A stretch of DNA of 64,000 nt, from NCBI RefSeq assembly GCF_028128765.1, contig NZ_LBJG01000024.1, forward strand, positions 620,001 through 684,000, read 5' to 3'. Position 1 is the stretch's first letter; every line of letters begins with the position of its first letter. Position numbers and translations under genes: made by a program. Source of the DNA: Bradyrhizobium sp. CCBAU 51627 (GTDB lineage: Bacteria > Pseudomonadota > Alphaproteobacteria > Rhizobiales > Xanthobacteraceae). Under the pieces are notes generated by a model. That model was given only the letters and a program-made list of their open reading frames with translations. It was not told the origin of the DNA and ran no database searches. Positions 15,545-24,878 of the stretch are shown in pieces.

Positions 15545-17335
15545 ATGACCAAGAGTGCCATTTCGTCATCGCGGCGATCACCCGCGACTGCATCGATCAT
15601 TGTCGCCTTTGCAATGTTCGCGCTGGCTTGCGTCGTCGCGGCCATTGGTCCTCAATACGACGTCACGTTGCTCGTCACGGTCGGGCTGACGTCGATCGCT
15701 GGGATGGGGCTGACGCTCTTGTTGATCGCTGGGCAGGTCTCCCTCGGTCAGGCAGCGTTCATGGCGATTGGGGCCTATGTTTCGGCGATCTTGGCGCGGG
15801 ATTTCGGCATTCCTCCCTTTATAGCGCTTGTTCTGGGCGTGGCCGCCTCGGCTCTCTCCGGTGTCATAGTCGGGGCCATCACACTGCGACTAAAAGGGCA
15901 CTTCCTTCCACTTGCCACGCTCGCGATCGGAATTGCCACGAGTGCCGCGATTGTCGCTGCGGGCGGACTTACCGGGGGAGCCTCAGGGCTCGGGCAGATC
16001 CCGCCACTTGCGATCGGTCCCTTGGCACTGACCGAGGATCGGGGCTTTGCCGTTGTCGTCTGGCTGCTTGTCGCAGTGCTCGGTGGCGGGTTCTCCCGCC
16101 TGCTGTATTCTCGCGCGGGACGGGCGATCGCGGCGCTCAAGACCGACGCGGAGATGGCAGAAATCTTTGGAGTTGATGCCACGCGTTTGCGCCTGATCGT
16201 TTTCGTTGTGGCGGCGACGCTGGCCGGACTTTCTGGAACGCTTTATGCTTACTATTTCAAATTTCTCAGCCCAGCGCCCTTCGGCCTGACCGCCAGCATA
16301 AACCTCTTGATCGCGTGCATTTTCGGTGGGATGGCGCATCCCTTCGGCGCGGTCCTCGGTGCGACGGCCATCACCGTTCTTGAGATGCTTCTACAGAATA
16401 CGGTTGCTCGTATGCTGGGTCTTTCGGGGAACGTGGAGCTGATCGTCTTTGGGCTTGTCCTCATCTGCGTGCTGCTGCGCTGGCCGGGAGGAATTTGGTC
16501 GGCACTGCAGCGCGTCTGGCCGCGGTTCTCTGCGGTGCGACCGGGTCGCAATATCGAACTGACGCCATCCAAGCGCAGCACAGCCGGTGAGGACCTTCTG
16601 ACCGTCACCGGTATTTCGAAAAACTTCGGGGGGCTGAAGGCGCTCCAGGGGATCTCGTTCAGCGTGGGACCCGATCAGATCGTTGGTTTGATAGGGCCCA
16701 ATGGTGCGGGCAAATCCACGACGTTCAACATCGCCACGGGACTTCTCGCACCGTCGGAGGGCGCTGTTCTTCTCATGGGCGAAACACCGCCCAAGCGAGT
16801 GTCCGAGCTCGTGCATCGTGGCGTGTCTCGGACGTTCCAGCACGTACGAATAATCCCCGAGCGAACCGTACTGGAAAATGTGGCCTTCGGCGCCTATGCG
16901 CAAGGTCGCGCGGGCATGATGTCTGGGATGTTCGGCTTCGATCGAAAGGAAGAGGCAGCGACCTTTGCGAAAGCCTGGCGCGCTCTTGAGATCGTAGAAC
17001 TGGACGGCCTCGCGCACGAGCCTGCATCGCGAATGGCAATGGGACAGGCGCGCCTCGTAGAAGTCGCTCGCGCCTTGGTGAGCCGGCCCAGATTACTGCT
17101 CTTGGACGAGCCTGCTGCCGGGCTACGAACTGGTGAAAAGCTGAAGCTGGTAACCTTGTTGCACCGGCTGAAGCGCGCGGGGATGTCCGTCTTGTTGGTT
17201 GAGCATGACATGGATCTTGTCATGAACTGTGTGGATCGGGTGGTCGTTCTGGATCGGGGGCAGAGCCTTATGACCGGCCTTCCAGACGAAGTGCGGCAGG
17301 ACGAGCGAGTGATCGCCGCCTATTTGGGGACCTGA
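15545..17335 (+). CDS. Fused LIV-type permease-ATPase (LivM-LivG fusion)
   Basis: About 596 residues. Residues 1-325 are a LivM permease: GLTSIAGMGLTLLLIAGQVSLGQAAFMAIGAY, GRAIAALKTDAEMAEIFGV and FGGMAHPFGAVLG are family marks. Residues from about 350 form a LivG ATPase with GPNGAGKS at 384-391, SRTFQHVRI at the Q-loop and LLLLDEPAAGL as Walker B. The ABC signature is degenerate: MAMGQARLVEVARAL in place of LSGGQ or LSYGQ. The D-loop region GLRTGEKLKL is also divergent. The missing second Gly of the signature is shared by many LivG proteins, so activity is still likely. Such fusions occur in rhizobia. The next gene supplies the second ATPase. Confidence 0.92.
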   Translation: MTKSAISSSRRSPATASIIVAFAMFALACVVAAIGPQYDVTLLVTVGLTSIAGMGLTLLLIAGQVSLGQAAFMAIGAYVSAILARDFGIPPFIALVLGVAASALSGVIVGAITLRLKGHFLPLATLAIGIATSAAIVAAGGLTGGASGLGQIPPLAIGPLALTEDRGFAVVVWLLVAVLGGGFSRLLYSRAGRAIAALKTDAEMAEIFGVDATRLRLIVFVVAATLAGLSGTLYAYYFKFLSPAPFGLTASINLLIACIFGGMAHPFGAVLGATAITVLEMLLQNTVARMLGLSGNVELIVFGLVLICVLLRWPGGIWSALQRVWPRFSAVRPGRNIELTPSKRSTAGEDLLTVTGISKNFGGLKALQGISFSVGPDQIVGLIGPNGAGKSTTFNIATGLLAPSEGAVLLMGETPPKRVSELVHRGVSRTFQHVRIIPERTVLENVAFGAYAQGRAGMMSGMFGFDRKEEAATFAKAWRALEIVELDGLAHEPASRMAMGQARLVEVARALVSRPRLLLLDEPAAGLRTGEKLKLVTLLHRLKRAGMSVLLVEHDMDLVMNCVDRVVVLDRGQSLMTGLPDEVRQDERVIAAYLGT

Positions 17336-17337
17336 CA

Positions 17338-18081
17338 ATGCCAAATCTGCGGATCAGCGGCTTGAAGGTTGGTTATGGCCGAGCAACGGTCCTTGAGGAC
17401 CTGGATCTCTCGGTCTCGCCCGGCGAACTGGTTACAGTGCTCGGCGCCAATGGCGCCGGAAAAACGACGCTGCTGAACGGCATTATGGGGCTGGCGCCCC
17501 CGCGCGCGGGATCCATCCTCTTGGAGAATGAAGAACTTGTCGGCCTTCGTCCCGAGCAGTTGGTGGCCCGGGGTGTCGTGCTGGTGCCGGAACGTCGCGA
17601 GTTGTTCGGAAACCTGACGGTAGAGGTGAATCTGCGCCTGGGCGGCTATCGAACTGATGCGTCCTCGAAGTCGCTCGATCGCATTTACAGCCTATTCCCG
17701 ATTCTTGCTGAGCGTCGCAAACAGAAGGCTGCGACGCTATCGGGCGGCGAACAGCAGATGCTCGCAGTCGGGCGCGCTTTGATGGCCGGTCCTCGATTGC
17801 TCATGTTGGACGAGCCGTCGATCGGACTTGCTCCGCTGATCGTTCAGGAAATCCTTCGTGTCATTGGTCAGCTCAAGGCCGACGGACTGACCATCATTCT
17901 GGTCGAGCAGAATGCCCGGCTGGCGCTCTCCGTGGCGGATCGTGGATACGTGCTCGAGGTTGGAAAAATTGTTTTGGAAGGCCCCAGCACTTCACTCTCA
18001 ACTGACCCCAGGTTGAGCCAGGCCTATCTGGGAGGTGCTGCGGACTACGCTGCTGCGCGGGATCAAGTCTATGTCGATTGA
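17338..18081 (+). CDS. LIV-type ABC transporter ATPase (LivF family)
   Basis: A 247-residue ATPase with all motifs intact: GANGAGKTT (residues 37-45), VPERRELFGNLTV, LSGGEQQMLAVGRALM and LMLDEPSIGLAPL. It begins 2 bases after the permease-ATPase fusion. With the binding protein, LivH and the fusion it completes a branched-chain-amino-acid-type importer. Its last 11 bases overlap the amidase gene, tying uptake to catabolism in one transcript. Confidence 0.92.
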   Translation: MPNLRISGLKVGYGRATVLEDLDLSVSPGELVTVLGANGAGKTTLLNGIMGLAPPRAGSILLENEELVGLRPEQLVARGVVLVPERRELFGNLTVEVNLRLGGYRTDASSKSLDRIYSLFPILAERRKQKAATLSGGEQQMLAVGRALMAGPRLLMLDEPSIGLAPLIVQEILRVIGQLKADGLTIILVEQNARLALSVADRGYVLEVGKIVLEGPSTSLSTDPRLSQAYLGGAADYAAARDQVYVD

Positions 18082-19471
18082 TGGCGAAATACTTCGGCTT
18101 CACCAGAGTTTCTCGAAAGGCGAGCTCTCTCCCGTCGAGGTCGCTCGCGCTCAGCTTGACGACGCCAGTTCGACGACCAATTCGGAGGTGAACGCATTCA
18201 CATTGGTCGACGAGGCGGTTGCGCTCGAGATGGCGCGCGCGTCCGAAGCACGATACCGCCGTGGCGAGTCGATCGGCCCTCTGGATGGTATTCCGACCAC
18301 GATCAAGGATACACTGAACGTCGCTGGTTGGCCGACCAGACGCGGATCGAGGACGACGTCCAAAGCGCCCGCGACGGTCGACGCAGTCTCGATGGCGCGG
18401 CTTCGGAGCGCCGGCGCCGTGTTCCTGGGCAAAACGACGACGCCGGAATTCGCCTGGAAGGGGCTCACCCAAAGCCTGCTCAATGGGCAAACTCTGACAC
18501 CATTGGACAAATCCCGTCATGCCGGCGGGAGTAGCGGAGGCGCTGCTGCGGCGACAGCACTCGGGATCGGTATCATCGGTGTGGGCACCGACGCAGCTGG
18601 GTCGGTCCGGATTCCGGCCGCTTTCTGCGGCGTGGTGGGGTACAAGGCCACGTTCGGCGCAATCCCGCTTGATCCGTTCCCGGCGGCCTTCTGGCAGCTT
18701 CCCCATATCGGGCCAATAACCAGAAGCGTCGCAGATGCTGCGCTGGCGGCGGCAGCGATGAGTGGACCAGCTGCGTCGGATTGGATGTCGCTGGTCCAGA
18801 CCCCGCTATCGCAGCGCCTGGAGAGGAATCTGACGTCGCGCACGCGTATCGGCATCCCCAATGATTTGAACCGCTACCTCGATCCCGCTGTGAAGAGAGG
18901 GTGGGAAGAGGCGGTCAAGGCCCTGGGATCGCGGGCTGAAATCAAGCCGGTCGAGCTTCCGCTTGATGAGGCTCGAGACATCGTCGCAACGTTCTATCGG
19001 CTCGGATGCGCGTTTGCTGTCTCCCTTGTTCCGGAAGACAAGCGCTCTGATCTTGACCCGGGGATACTGGAATTCATTGAGCCTGTCCGCAACTTGTCCG
19101 CGGAGGCCTTGATCGGCCTGCAGCGCCGCCGTGAGGAAATTGCCAGCCGGGCAGCAGTGGTTTTGGCTGATGATGTCGATGTCCTGCTGACCCCGACCAT
19201 GCCTTGTCTCCCGCTACGCGCGGATGCGGCGGATGCCCAAGAGGTCGACTGGTTCAAATGGTGTCCATTCACGCCACTGTTCAACCTTACACGTGGCCCG
19301 GCGATTTCGGTGCCGTGGCCAGCGCAGGACAGGAGCATTCTGCCAATCGGTCTGCAGATTGGCGCCGCCCCTGGAAGGGATGATGTCGCCATTGCAGCGG
19401 CAACGATGATCGAGAGCGTGGCCGGTCAAGATCGCGCCCTTCAGTCCAGAGCCTCAAGCCATGGCAACTGA
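18071..19471 (+). CDS. Amidase (amidase signature family)
   Basis: A cytoplasmic amide hydrolase of about 466 residues. The Ser-cisSer-Lys triad is visible as K79 (PTTIKD), S154 (HAGGSSGG) and S178 (GTDAAGSVRIPA). The signature continues FCGVVGYKATFG. It hydrolyses an acid amide to the acid and ammonia, probably using its upstream ABC importer for substrate supply. The C-terminal part carries FNLTRGPAISVPW and GLQIGAAPGRDDVAI, the usual end of the family. Arylacetamides, such as phenyl- or indole-acetamide, would link to the oxidoreductase and hydroxyphenylacetate genes nearby, but the substrate is inference. The start overlaps LivF; the end overlaps the alpha/beta hydrolase gene. Confidence 0.88.
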   Translation: MSIDGEILRLHQSFSKGELSPVEVARAQLDDASSTTNSEVNAFTLVDEAVALEMARASEARYRRGESIGPLDGIPTTIKDTLNVAGWPTRRGSRTTSKAPATVDAVSMARLRSAGAVFLGKTTTPEFAWKGLTQSLLNGQTLTPLDKSRHAGGSSGGAAAATALGIGIIGVGTDAAGSVRIPAAFCGVVGYKATFGAIPLDPFPAAFWQLPHIGPITRSVADAALAAAAMSGPAASDWMSLVQTPLSQRLERNLTSRTRIGIPNDLNRYLDPAVKRGWEEAVKALGSRAEIKPVELPLDEARDIVATFYRLGCAFAVSLVPEDKRSDLDPGILEFIEPVRNLSAEALIGLQRRREEIASRAAVVLADDVDVLLTPTMPCLPLRADAADAQEVDWFKWCPFTPLFNLTRGPAISVPWPAQDRSILPIGLQIGAAPGRDDVAIAAATMIESVAGQDRALQSRASSHGN

Positions 19472-20300
19472 ACGACCGCGACGCTTTTCTATCGAGGTCG
19501 ATGGTCTGGCGGATGGTCAACCCGCTCATCTATCCGTTCTGCGAGGCGGCCGTGAACGCCGTCGCGCCTTGCTGCTGCACGGATTTGCCTCGGACGCCAA
19601 CGATGACTGGATCGAGACAGGCTGGTTCGAAGCGTTGGTCGCCGCGGGCTATGATGTCGTAGCTCCGGACCTTCGCGGCCATGGGCTTAGCACCAAGTCT
19701 CAAAATCCGCGCGACTATCAGCTAGAGGCCTTCGCGGCCGATAGCCTTGCGATCAGTAAGGCCTGCTGGGGCGATTCGAGCTTTAGTGTTGTTGGCTATT
19801 CGATGGGCGCGCATATCGCGATGACGCTCTCGCTCGCGAGCCCGAAACGGATTGCGCACCTCGTTCTCGGCGGTATGGGTGAGCGGATCGCCGCCACCGT
19901 CGGCCTGGCGCCCGAATTCGCAGATGCGCTCGACGCCGCGGCCGAACAGAGCCTGGATACAAGTGCATTTCCGCCATACGCAGTGCGATTTTGCCAGCAC
20001 GCAGCACTGAAGCCGCATAACGATCTCGCCGTACTTGCGGCATGTCTCCGTGGGCAGACTGCCGTCTTTGATCTTGCCAAATTGGCGCAGATTGCGGCGC
20101 CGACTCTGGTGATGGTCGGAGAAGACGACAGGCTCGCAGGAGCTCCCTACCGGGTGGCTTCTCTCTTTCCGGCGGGAATTGCTGCCACGATACCAAACGC
20201 AAACCACGCGTCGGCACTTGCCAGCGATGCATTCCGGGCGCGTGCGCTTGTTCATCTGGACATTGCAGAGCCGTTTTGCTGCCACGGAGGACCGTCATGA
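19461..20300 (+). CDS. Alpha/beta hydrolase
   Basis: A 279-residue alpha/beta-hydrolase-fold enzyme. It shows the oxyanion region LLLHGFASDANDDW, the substrate-side APDLRGHGLSTKS, the nucleophile elbow VVGYSMGAH, an acid-site VMVGEDDRLAG and a late His in NANHASALA. All three catalytic positions are therefore present. The family includes esterases, thioesterases and C-C hydrolases of ring-cleavage pathways. Its place between an amidase and a RidA protein, overlapping both genes, points to one pathway, but the reaction cannot be named. No signal peptide is seen, so it acts in the cytoplasm. Confidence 0.88.
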   Translation: MATERPRRFSIEVDGLADGQPAHLSVLRGGRERRRALLLHGFASDANDDWIETGWFEALVAAGYDVVAPDLRGHGLSTKSQNPRDYQLEAFAADSLAISKACWGDSSFSVVGYSMGAHIAMTLSLASPKRIAHLVLGGMGERIAATVGLAPEFADALDAAAEQSLDTSAFPPYAVRFCQHAALKPHNDLAVLAACLRGQTAVFDLAKLAQIAAPTLVMVGEDDRLAGAPYRVASLFPAGIAATIPNANHASALASDAFRARALVHLDIAEPFCCHGGPS

Positions 20301-20695
20301 AGTCAATAGCGAGCTCTCGTACCTATGCAGCATTGCCTCCGCCATTCGGCAAATTCGCACACGCAAGCGTTCTCAAGCTCGCCGGCGCAAAGCTCGTTTT
20401 CGTTTCGGGGGTGACCGCGCGAGAATCTGGTGCGCAGGACACCGAGGCCCAGACACGGGTGATCTATGAACGTATCGGAGCAGCGCTGGAAGCCGAGGGT
20501 GGCGGATTTCAGCATGTCATGAAGATGAATGTGTTCCTGCTCGACATCCGCGACTATCCGGCAACGAACAAAGTTCGCGAGGAATTTTTCGAAGGGATCG
20601 ATGCGCCGGCGAGTACGCTCGTGGAAGTATCGAAATTCGTTCGGCCTGAAGTGCGCGTCGAGATCGAATGCGTGGCGGCCATTCCCGAAGCATGA
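20297..20695 (+). CDS. RidA family protein
   Basis: A 132-residue RidA-type protein: FGKFAHASVLKLAGAKLVFVSGVTA, then IYERIGAALEAEGGGFQHVMKMNVFLLDIRDYP and ASTLVEVSKFVRPEVRVEIECVAAIP. The conserved C-terminal Arg-x-Glu strand is present. Start and stop codons overlap those of its neighbours (ATGA at both ends), so translation is tightly coupled. The likely role is deamination or hydrolysis of an enamine/imine. Next to an oxidoreductase that consumes 2-oxo acids, this could be the imino acid from amino acid oxidation, though no amino acid oxidase is seen nearby. Confidence 0.86.
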   Translation: MKSIASSRTYAALPPPFGKFAHASVLKLAGAKLVFVSGVTARESGAQDTEAQTRVIYERIGAALEAEGGGFQHVMKMNVFLLDIRDYPATNKVREEFFEGIDAPASTLVEVSKFVRPEVRVEIECVAAIPEA

Positions 20696-23600
20696 GTAAG
20701 ACAATGACGAGCAAGACTGTCCTTCGCGAGGTCACCCTTGCGGACAAGTTCGACCTGACACAAGGGACCATCTACATCACGGGCAAACAAGCCCTTGCTA
20801 GGGTTCCTCTCCTGCAACGAGAGCTTGATCGTCAGCGAGGGCTGCGAACGGCCGGGTATATCTCGGGGTACCGAGGCTCTCCACTTGGGACTGTGGACAA
20901 CGAGCTTCTGAAGATCAAGGATCGCCTCAGTGCGTCCGACATCGTCTTTCAGCCTGGCTTGAACGAAGATCTTGCCATGACGGCAGTCTGGGGCAGTCAG
21001 CAGCTCGATTTCGTGCCTGGCCGCAAGTACGACGGCGTCTTTGCGATGTGGTATGGCAAAGGACCGGGCGTCGATCGGTCTGGCGATGCCATCAAGCACG
21101 CCAACATGTCGGGCACTCATCCCAACGGGGGAGTGCTGCTCGTGTTCGGCGACGACCATGCCGGCAAGTCCTCCTCGCTTGCGCACCAAAGCGATCTAGC
21201 TCTGGCGGCGCACGAAGTGCCGATCCTGTATCCCTCGGACGTGAACGACATCTTTCGGTTCGGCTTGGCAGGCTTCGCGCTATCTCGCGAGTGCGGACTT
21301 CTTGCGGGATTAAAGCTTGTCAACGAGACCGCGGACTGCACCCAGGCAGTCGACTTCTCTCTGGATGAACTTGTCCCGTTGCTGGCCAAGGGCGCCCCGA
21401 GCGCCGACGTCAGTATTCGCGTCGAAATGCTTGCGGTTGCCGCTCAGGACCAGCGGATGGTCCGGAACAAGCTGCCCAGAATCCACGAATTTACCCGCCG
21501 CAATGCCATAGACCGAGCCGCCTTCGGCGCGGCGAAGCCCACCCGTCTCGGCATCGTCACAGCAGGCAAGGCGTTCCAGGATGTCATCGATGGACTGAGG
21601 TGGCTGGGGATCGACCACGCCGAGGCGCAGCGGCTTGGCATCGGAGTGTTAAAGGTCGGATTGATCTATCCGCTCGACCCTTTGCCACTGACGGAATTCG
21701 CGAGTGAAGTCGGAGAATTGCTGTTCGTCGAGGAAAAGCGTCCGCACATGGAGCTTCAGGCGGCCGCCCTGATGTACCATGCGGCCCGCCGGCCGGACAT
21801 TTCCGGTAAACACACGCCCGACGGAGCTGCTCTCCTTCCGTTGGATGAGCCGCTCGATCCGGCCATGGTCGGACATGTTGTCGCGCGGCGCCTCCTGGCA
21901 AGATCACCGCAAGATCGCGAGCTCAATGGGGTCCGAGCGGCGCTCGAGGAGCTCGAACGTCGCAGTTTAGCATGGAAGCAGGTCGCTCCCGGCCCGCTCG
22001 CGCGACGACCGGTCTTTTGCTCGGGGTGCCCGCACAATCGCTCGACAAAATTGCCCGAGGGCTCGTTCGGGGTCGCTGGAATTGGCTGCCACGGGCTCGT
22101 GCAATTCATGGATCGCAGTCCGTTGCCATGCACTCACATGGGCGCCGAAGGAGTCAACTGGATCGGGCTGTCGCATTTCACCAGCACCAAACATGTCTTC
22201 GTCAACCTCGGAGACGGGACTTTTTCTCATTCGGGCTCCTTGGCAATCCGCGCGGCGGCGGCGTCCAACGCGAACGTCACGTTCAAGATCCTTGCGAATG
22301 ACGTGGTCGCGATGACCGGAGGCCAGACTGTAGAGAGCGGCCTGTCCGTTGGCGCCATGGTCCGTCAGGTGCTCTTGGAAGGGGTCAGGCGCGTTATCGT
22401 CGTCGCCGAAGACCCGGATGCCGTCCGTGCCGGGCAGTCACTGCCTTCCGGCGTAGAAGTTCTCCATCGCACCGAGATGGAGAACGTGCAGAAGGAACTG
22501 CGTGAGACCCCGGGGACGACCGTCATCGTTTACGTCCAGATCTGCGCCACGGAAAAACGCAAGAGGCGCAAAAAGGGCCAGCTGGCCGCCGCGTCAAAGC
22601 GTGTCGTCATCAATCCCGCGGTGTGTGAGGGATGCGGTGACTGCTCGCGGGCCTCGAATTGCATGTCGGTTCAACCGCTTGAAACCGAATTTGGCCGCAA
22701 GCGACGTATCGATCAGGCCAGCTGCAACAGCGATCTGTCGTGCCTGGAGGGGTTCTGTCCATCTTTCGTTTCGCTCGAGGGAGCGCGTCTGAAGAAGCCG
22801 GCACCACCCAAGTTGGATGACGCGGTAGCTCGCCTCACCGTCCCTGTGTCCAAATTCGAGCACCAGAAAGCGTTCGGCATTATGCTTGCCGGGATTGGCG
22901 GGACAGGCGTCGTCACCGCCACCGCCGTGATCGGGATGGCCGCTCACCTGGAAGGACGGGGGGTCGGCATTTATGACATGACCGGGCTCGCCCAGAAGGG
23001 CGGCACGGTCTATAGCCACTTGCGCATTCTTCCCACTCCGGCGAGCTTGGCACCCCTGCGTTTGGGGTTCGAAGATGCCGATCTTCTAGTCGGCTCGGAC
23101 CTCGTCGCGGCGAGCCAAATTGAGGCGTTGAAAACAGTTGGTGCGTCCACGACCGTAGTGGTCGACGATCAGGTTGTCGCGACGCAATCCTTCCACGAGA
23201 ATGCAAATATCAATCTCGACGCGGAGCGCCTCATTCGGCGGCTCGAACAAAGGTCCGGTCATCAGCCTACCCGCATTGCAGCGAAGCAGTTGGCCGAGCG
23301 CGCCAACGGCGATCCCATTGTCGCAAACATGATCCTGCTCGGCTCCGCCTTCCAGATGGGTGCGTTGCCGCTGTCGCTGGAATCGATCGAGCAAGCCATT
23401 CGCCTGAACGGCGCTGATGTCGCCGCGACGCTTCGCGCATTTCATCTCGGCAGGCTTGCGATTGCCGAGCCCGAGACGGTCGCGAATTTGCTCGTCGACG
23501 TCGATACGCCGATCGCGACGTCTCCCAGACCGGTGGCGACCATAGATGAGAAAATCGCGCTTCGGATCGGAGCTCTCCGTGCCTATCAGGATGACGCCTA

Positions 23601-24201
23601 TGCGGATCGTTTCCAACAGGTGGTGGATCTTGTCCGGACGGCGGAGGAGAAGGTTTGCTCCGGATCGACACGCTTGACCGAGGTTGTGGTCGAGAATGCC
23701 TTCAAGCTGATGGCATACAAGGACGAGTACGAGGTGGCCAGGCTGTTGACCGAACCGTCGTTCTGGCGGAGCGTGGACGAAAGGTTCGAAGGCGGATCAC
23801 TAAAGCTACATTTGGCGCCGCCAATTTTAGCAACACGGGATACCGCGACCGGCCGCCCGCGGAAGATGGCGTTCTCTGCACGCTATATGCTGCCGGCCCT
23901 GAGATTGCTCGCTCGGTTGAAGGGCTTACGAGGTTCGGCGTTTGATCCCTTCGGTTGGATGCACGAAAGGCGGATGGAGCGTCGGTTGCGCGACCAATAT
24001 TTGGCATTCGCGGAGGAACTCGCCGCGCGACTTGATGCGTCGAATATCGAGGCGGCGGTTGCTTTCGCCTCATACCCTGGCGAGATCCGCGGCTACGGAC
24101 CTTTGAAGGCGGACTCGATGGCGCGAGTCGAGCCTCGCATTCAGGCTCTGCGCGCAGAATTCCTTGGTGGGGCGCGACCTGCCATTACAGACGCCGCCTA
24201 G
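20692..24201 (+). CDS. Indolepyruvate:ferredoxin oxidoreductase family protein, alpha and gamma parts fused
   Basis: A large enzyme of about 1169 residues that oxidatively decarboxylates arylpyruvates (indole-, phenyl- or hydroxyphenylpyruvate) to aryl-acetyl-CoA. The IorA part has GKQALARVPLLQRELDRQRGL, ISGYRGSPLG and the ThDP site VNLGDGTFSHSGSLAIRAA. A cysteine-rich module follows around residues 640-690 (CEGCGDCSRASNC, then CNSDLSCLEGFC), expected to bind iron-sulphur clusters. The IorB-like gamma part has LAGIGGTGVVTATAVIGMAA and GLAQKGGTVYSHLRI. Long fused forms of this kind occur in aerobic proteobacteria. It is the last gene of the LIV/amidase operon. Its aryl-acetyl-CoA product connects to the hydroxyphenylacetate genes upstream. 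No dedicated ferredoxin is adjacent. Confidence 0.9.
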   Translation: MSKTMTSKTVLREVTLADKFDLTQGTIYITGKQALARVPLLQRELDRQRGLRTAGYISGYRGSPLGTVDNELLKIKDRLSASDIVFQPGLNEDLAMTAVWGSQQLDFVPGRKYDGVFAMWYGKGPGVDRSGDAIKHANMSGTHPNGGVLLVFGDDHAGKSSSLAHQSDLALAAHEVPILYPSDVNDIFRFGLAGFALSRECGLLAGLKLVNETADCTQAVDFSLDELVPLLAKGAPSADVSIRVEMLAVAAQDQRMVRNKLPRIHEFTRRNAIDRAAFGAAKPTRLGIVTAGKAFQDVIDGLRWLGIDHAEAQRLGIGVLKVGLIYPLDPLPLTEFASEVGELLFVEEKRPHMELQAAALMYHAARRPDISGKHTPDGAALLPLDEPLDPAMVGHVVARRLLARSPQDRELNGVRAALEELERRSLAWKQVAPGPLARRPVFCSGCPHNRSTKLPEGSFGVAGIGCHGLVQFMDRSPLPCTHMGAEGVNWIGLSHFTSTKHVFVNLGDGTFSHSGSLAIRAAAASNANVTFKILANDVVAMTGGQTVESGLSVGAMVRQVLLEGVRRVIVVAEDPDAVRAGQSLPSGVEVLHRTEMENVQKELRETPGTTVIVYVQICATEKRKRRKKGQLAAASKRVVINPAVCEGCGDCSRASNCMSVQPLETEFGRKRRIDQASCNSDLSCLEGFCPSFVSLEGARLKKPAPPKLDDAVARLTVPVSKFEHQKAFGIMLAGIGGTGVVTATAVIGMAAHLEGRGVGIYDMTGLAQKGGTVYSHLRILPTPASLAPLRLGFEDADLLVGSDLVAASQIEALKTVGASTTVVVDDQVVATQSFHENANINLDAERLIRRLEQRSGHQPTRIAAKQLAERANGDPIVANMILLGSAFQMGALPLSLESIEQAIRLNGADVAATLRAFHLGRLAIAEPETVANLLVDVDTPIATSPRPVATIDEKIALRIGALRAYQDDAYADRFQQVVDLVRTAEEKVCSGSTRLTEVVVENAFKLMAYKDEYEVARLLTEPSFWRSVDERFEGGSLKLHLAPPILATRDTATGRPRKMAFSARYMLPALRLLARLKGLRGSAFDPFGWMHERRMERRLRDQYLAFAEELAARLDASNIEAAVAFASYPGEIRGYGPLKADSMARVEPRIQALRAEFLGGARPAITDAA

Positions 24202-24250
24202 GCATGAGGCAAGGAGTCCGAGCCCGATAGCTGGTCAAGAGGAAAAAATA

Positions 24251-24711
24251 ATGGTCCCAGATCGTAGAAAAGTTCTCGCCGGCGCCACAGCTTCGCTGAT
24301 CGGTTGGAATATGTCAGCATCCGCGCAGGACGCACCCAAGGCGACGAACACCTCGGGGACGGATCGCGCTCGTGTGGTCCTTCTGGGGACAGCTGGGGGC
24401 CCCAGTCCGAAAGTATCTCGTTCTGCGCCGGCCAGCATGGTCGTGGCCGGTGGTCGCCTCTATGTCGTGGGTTGTGGCAATGGTGTCGCGCGACAAATCG
24501 TGCGAGCGGGCTTCGCCCTAGAGGATCTCAACTCGATCTTCATCACGTATCACTGAGCGTGCAGCAAGGTGGCGAAGTCGAAGATGAAGTCGATGTCATC
24601 AATCATTTCGTGCCGGGAGATGCTACCGTTCCAGAACACGCGTGGCTTGAGACCGCGCCGCAGTCGTTCTCTGGCGAGGTCATCGTCGGGCGAGATCTTC
24701 TTGAAATCTGA
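24251..24711 (+). pseudogene. Decayed MBL-fold metallo-hydrolase
   Basis: The frame starts with a Tat/Sec-like leader (MVPDRRKVLAGATASLIGW) and a typical MBL N-terminus (VVLLGTAGGPSP, GGRLYVVGCGNGVARQIVRAG, LNSIFITYH) and stops at 24556, exactly where the HxHxDH metal motif should be. In another frame, 24557-24708 encodes the end of the same type of protein: VINHFVPGDATVPEHAWLE and GEVIVGRDLLEI, ending TGA at 24709-24711. The middle of the protein, roughly 170 residues by family length, is missing. The simplest reading is one internal deletion that removed the metal-binding core and shifted the frame. No product is expected to be active. The 167 bases after it hold no clear gene. Confidence 0.75.
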
Positions 24712-24878
24712 TCTGAGCGGACGCGACGATCAGCCCTTGCAGTGGGACAGCTCGAAGACATGGCTAATGCAGTACATTTTTCTCGCCAGAACGCCGTTTA
24801 GACCAGTTGTCTTGGTCGAGGCGGCGGCACCATCGCATGAGTTGGGATCGTGACATCCGGGAAGGAGGGCCCACGACT

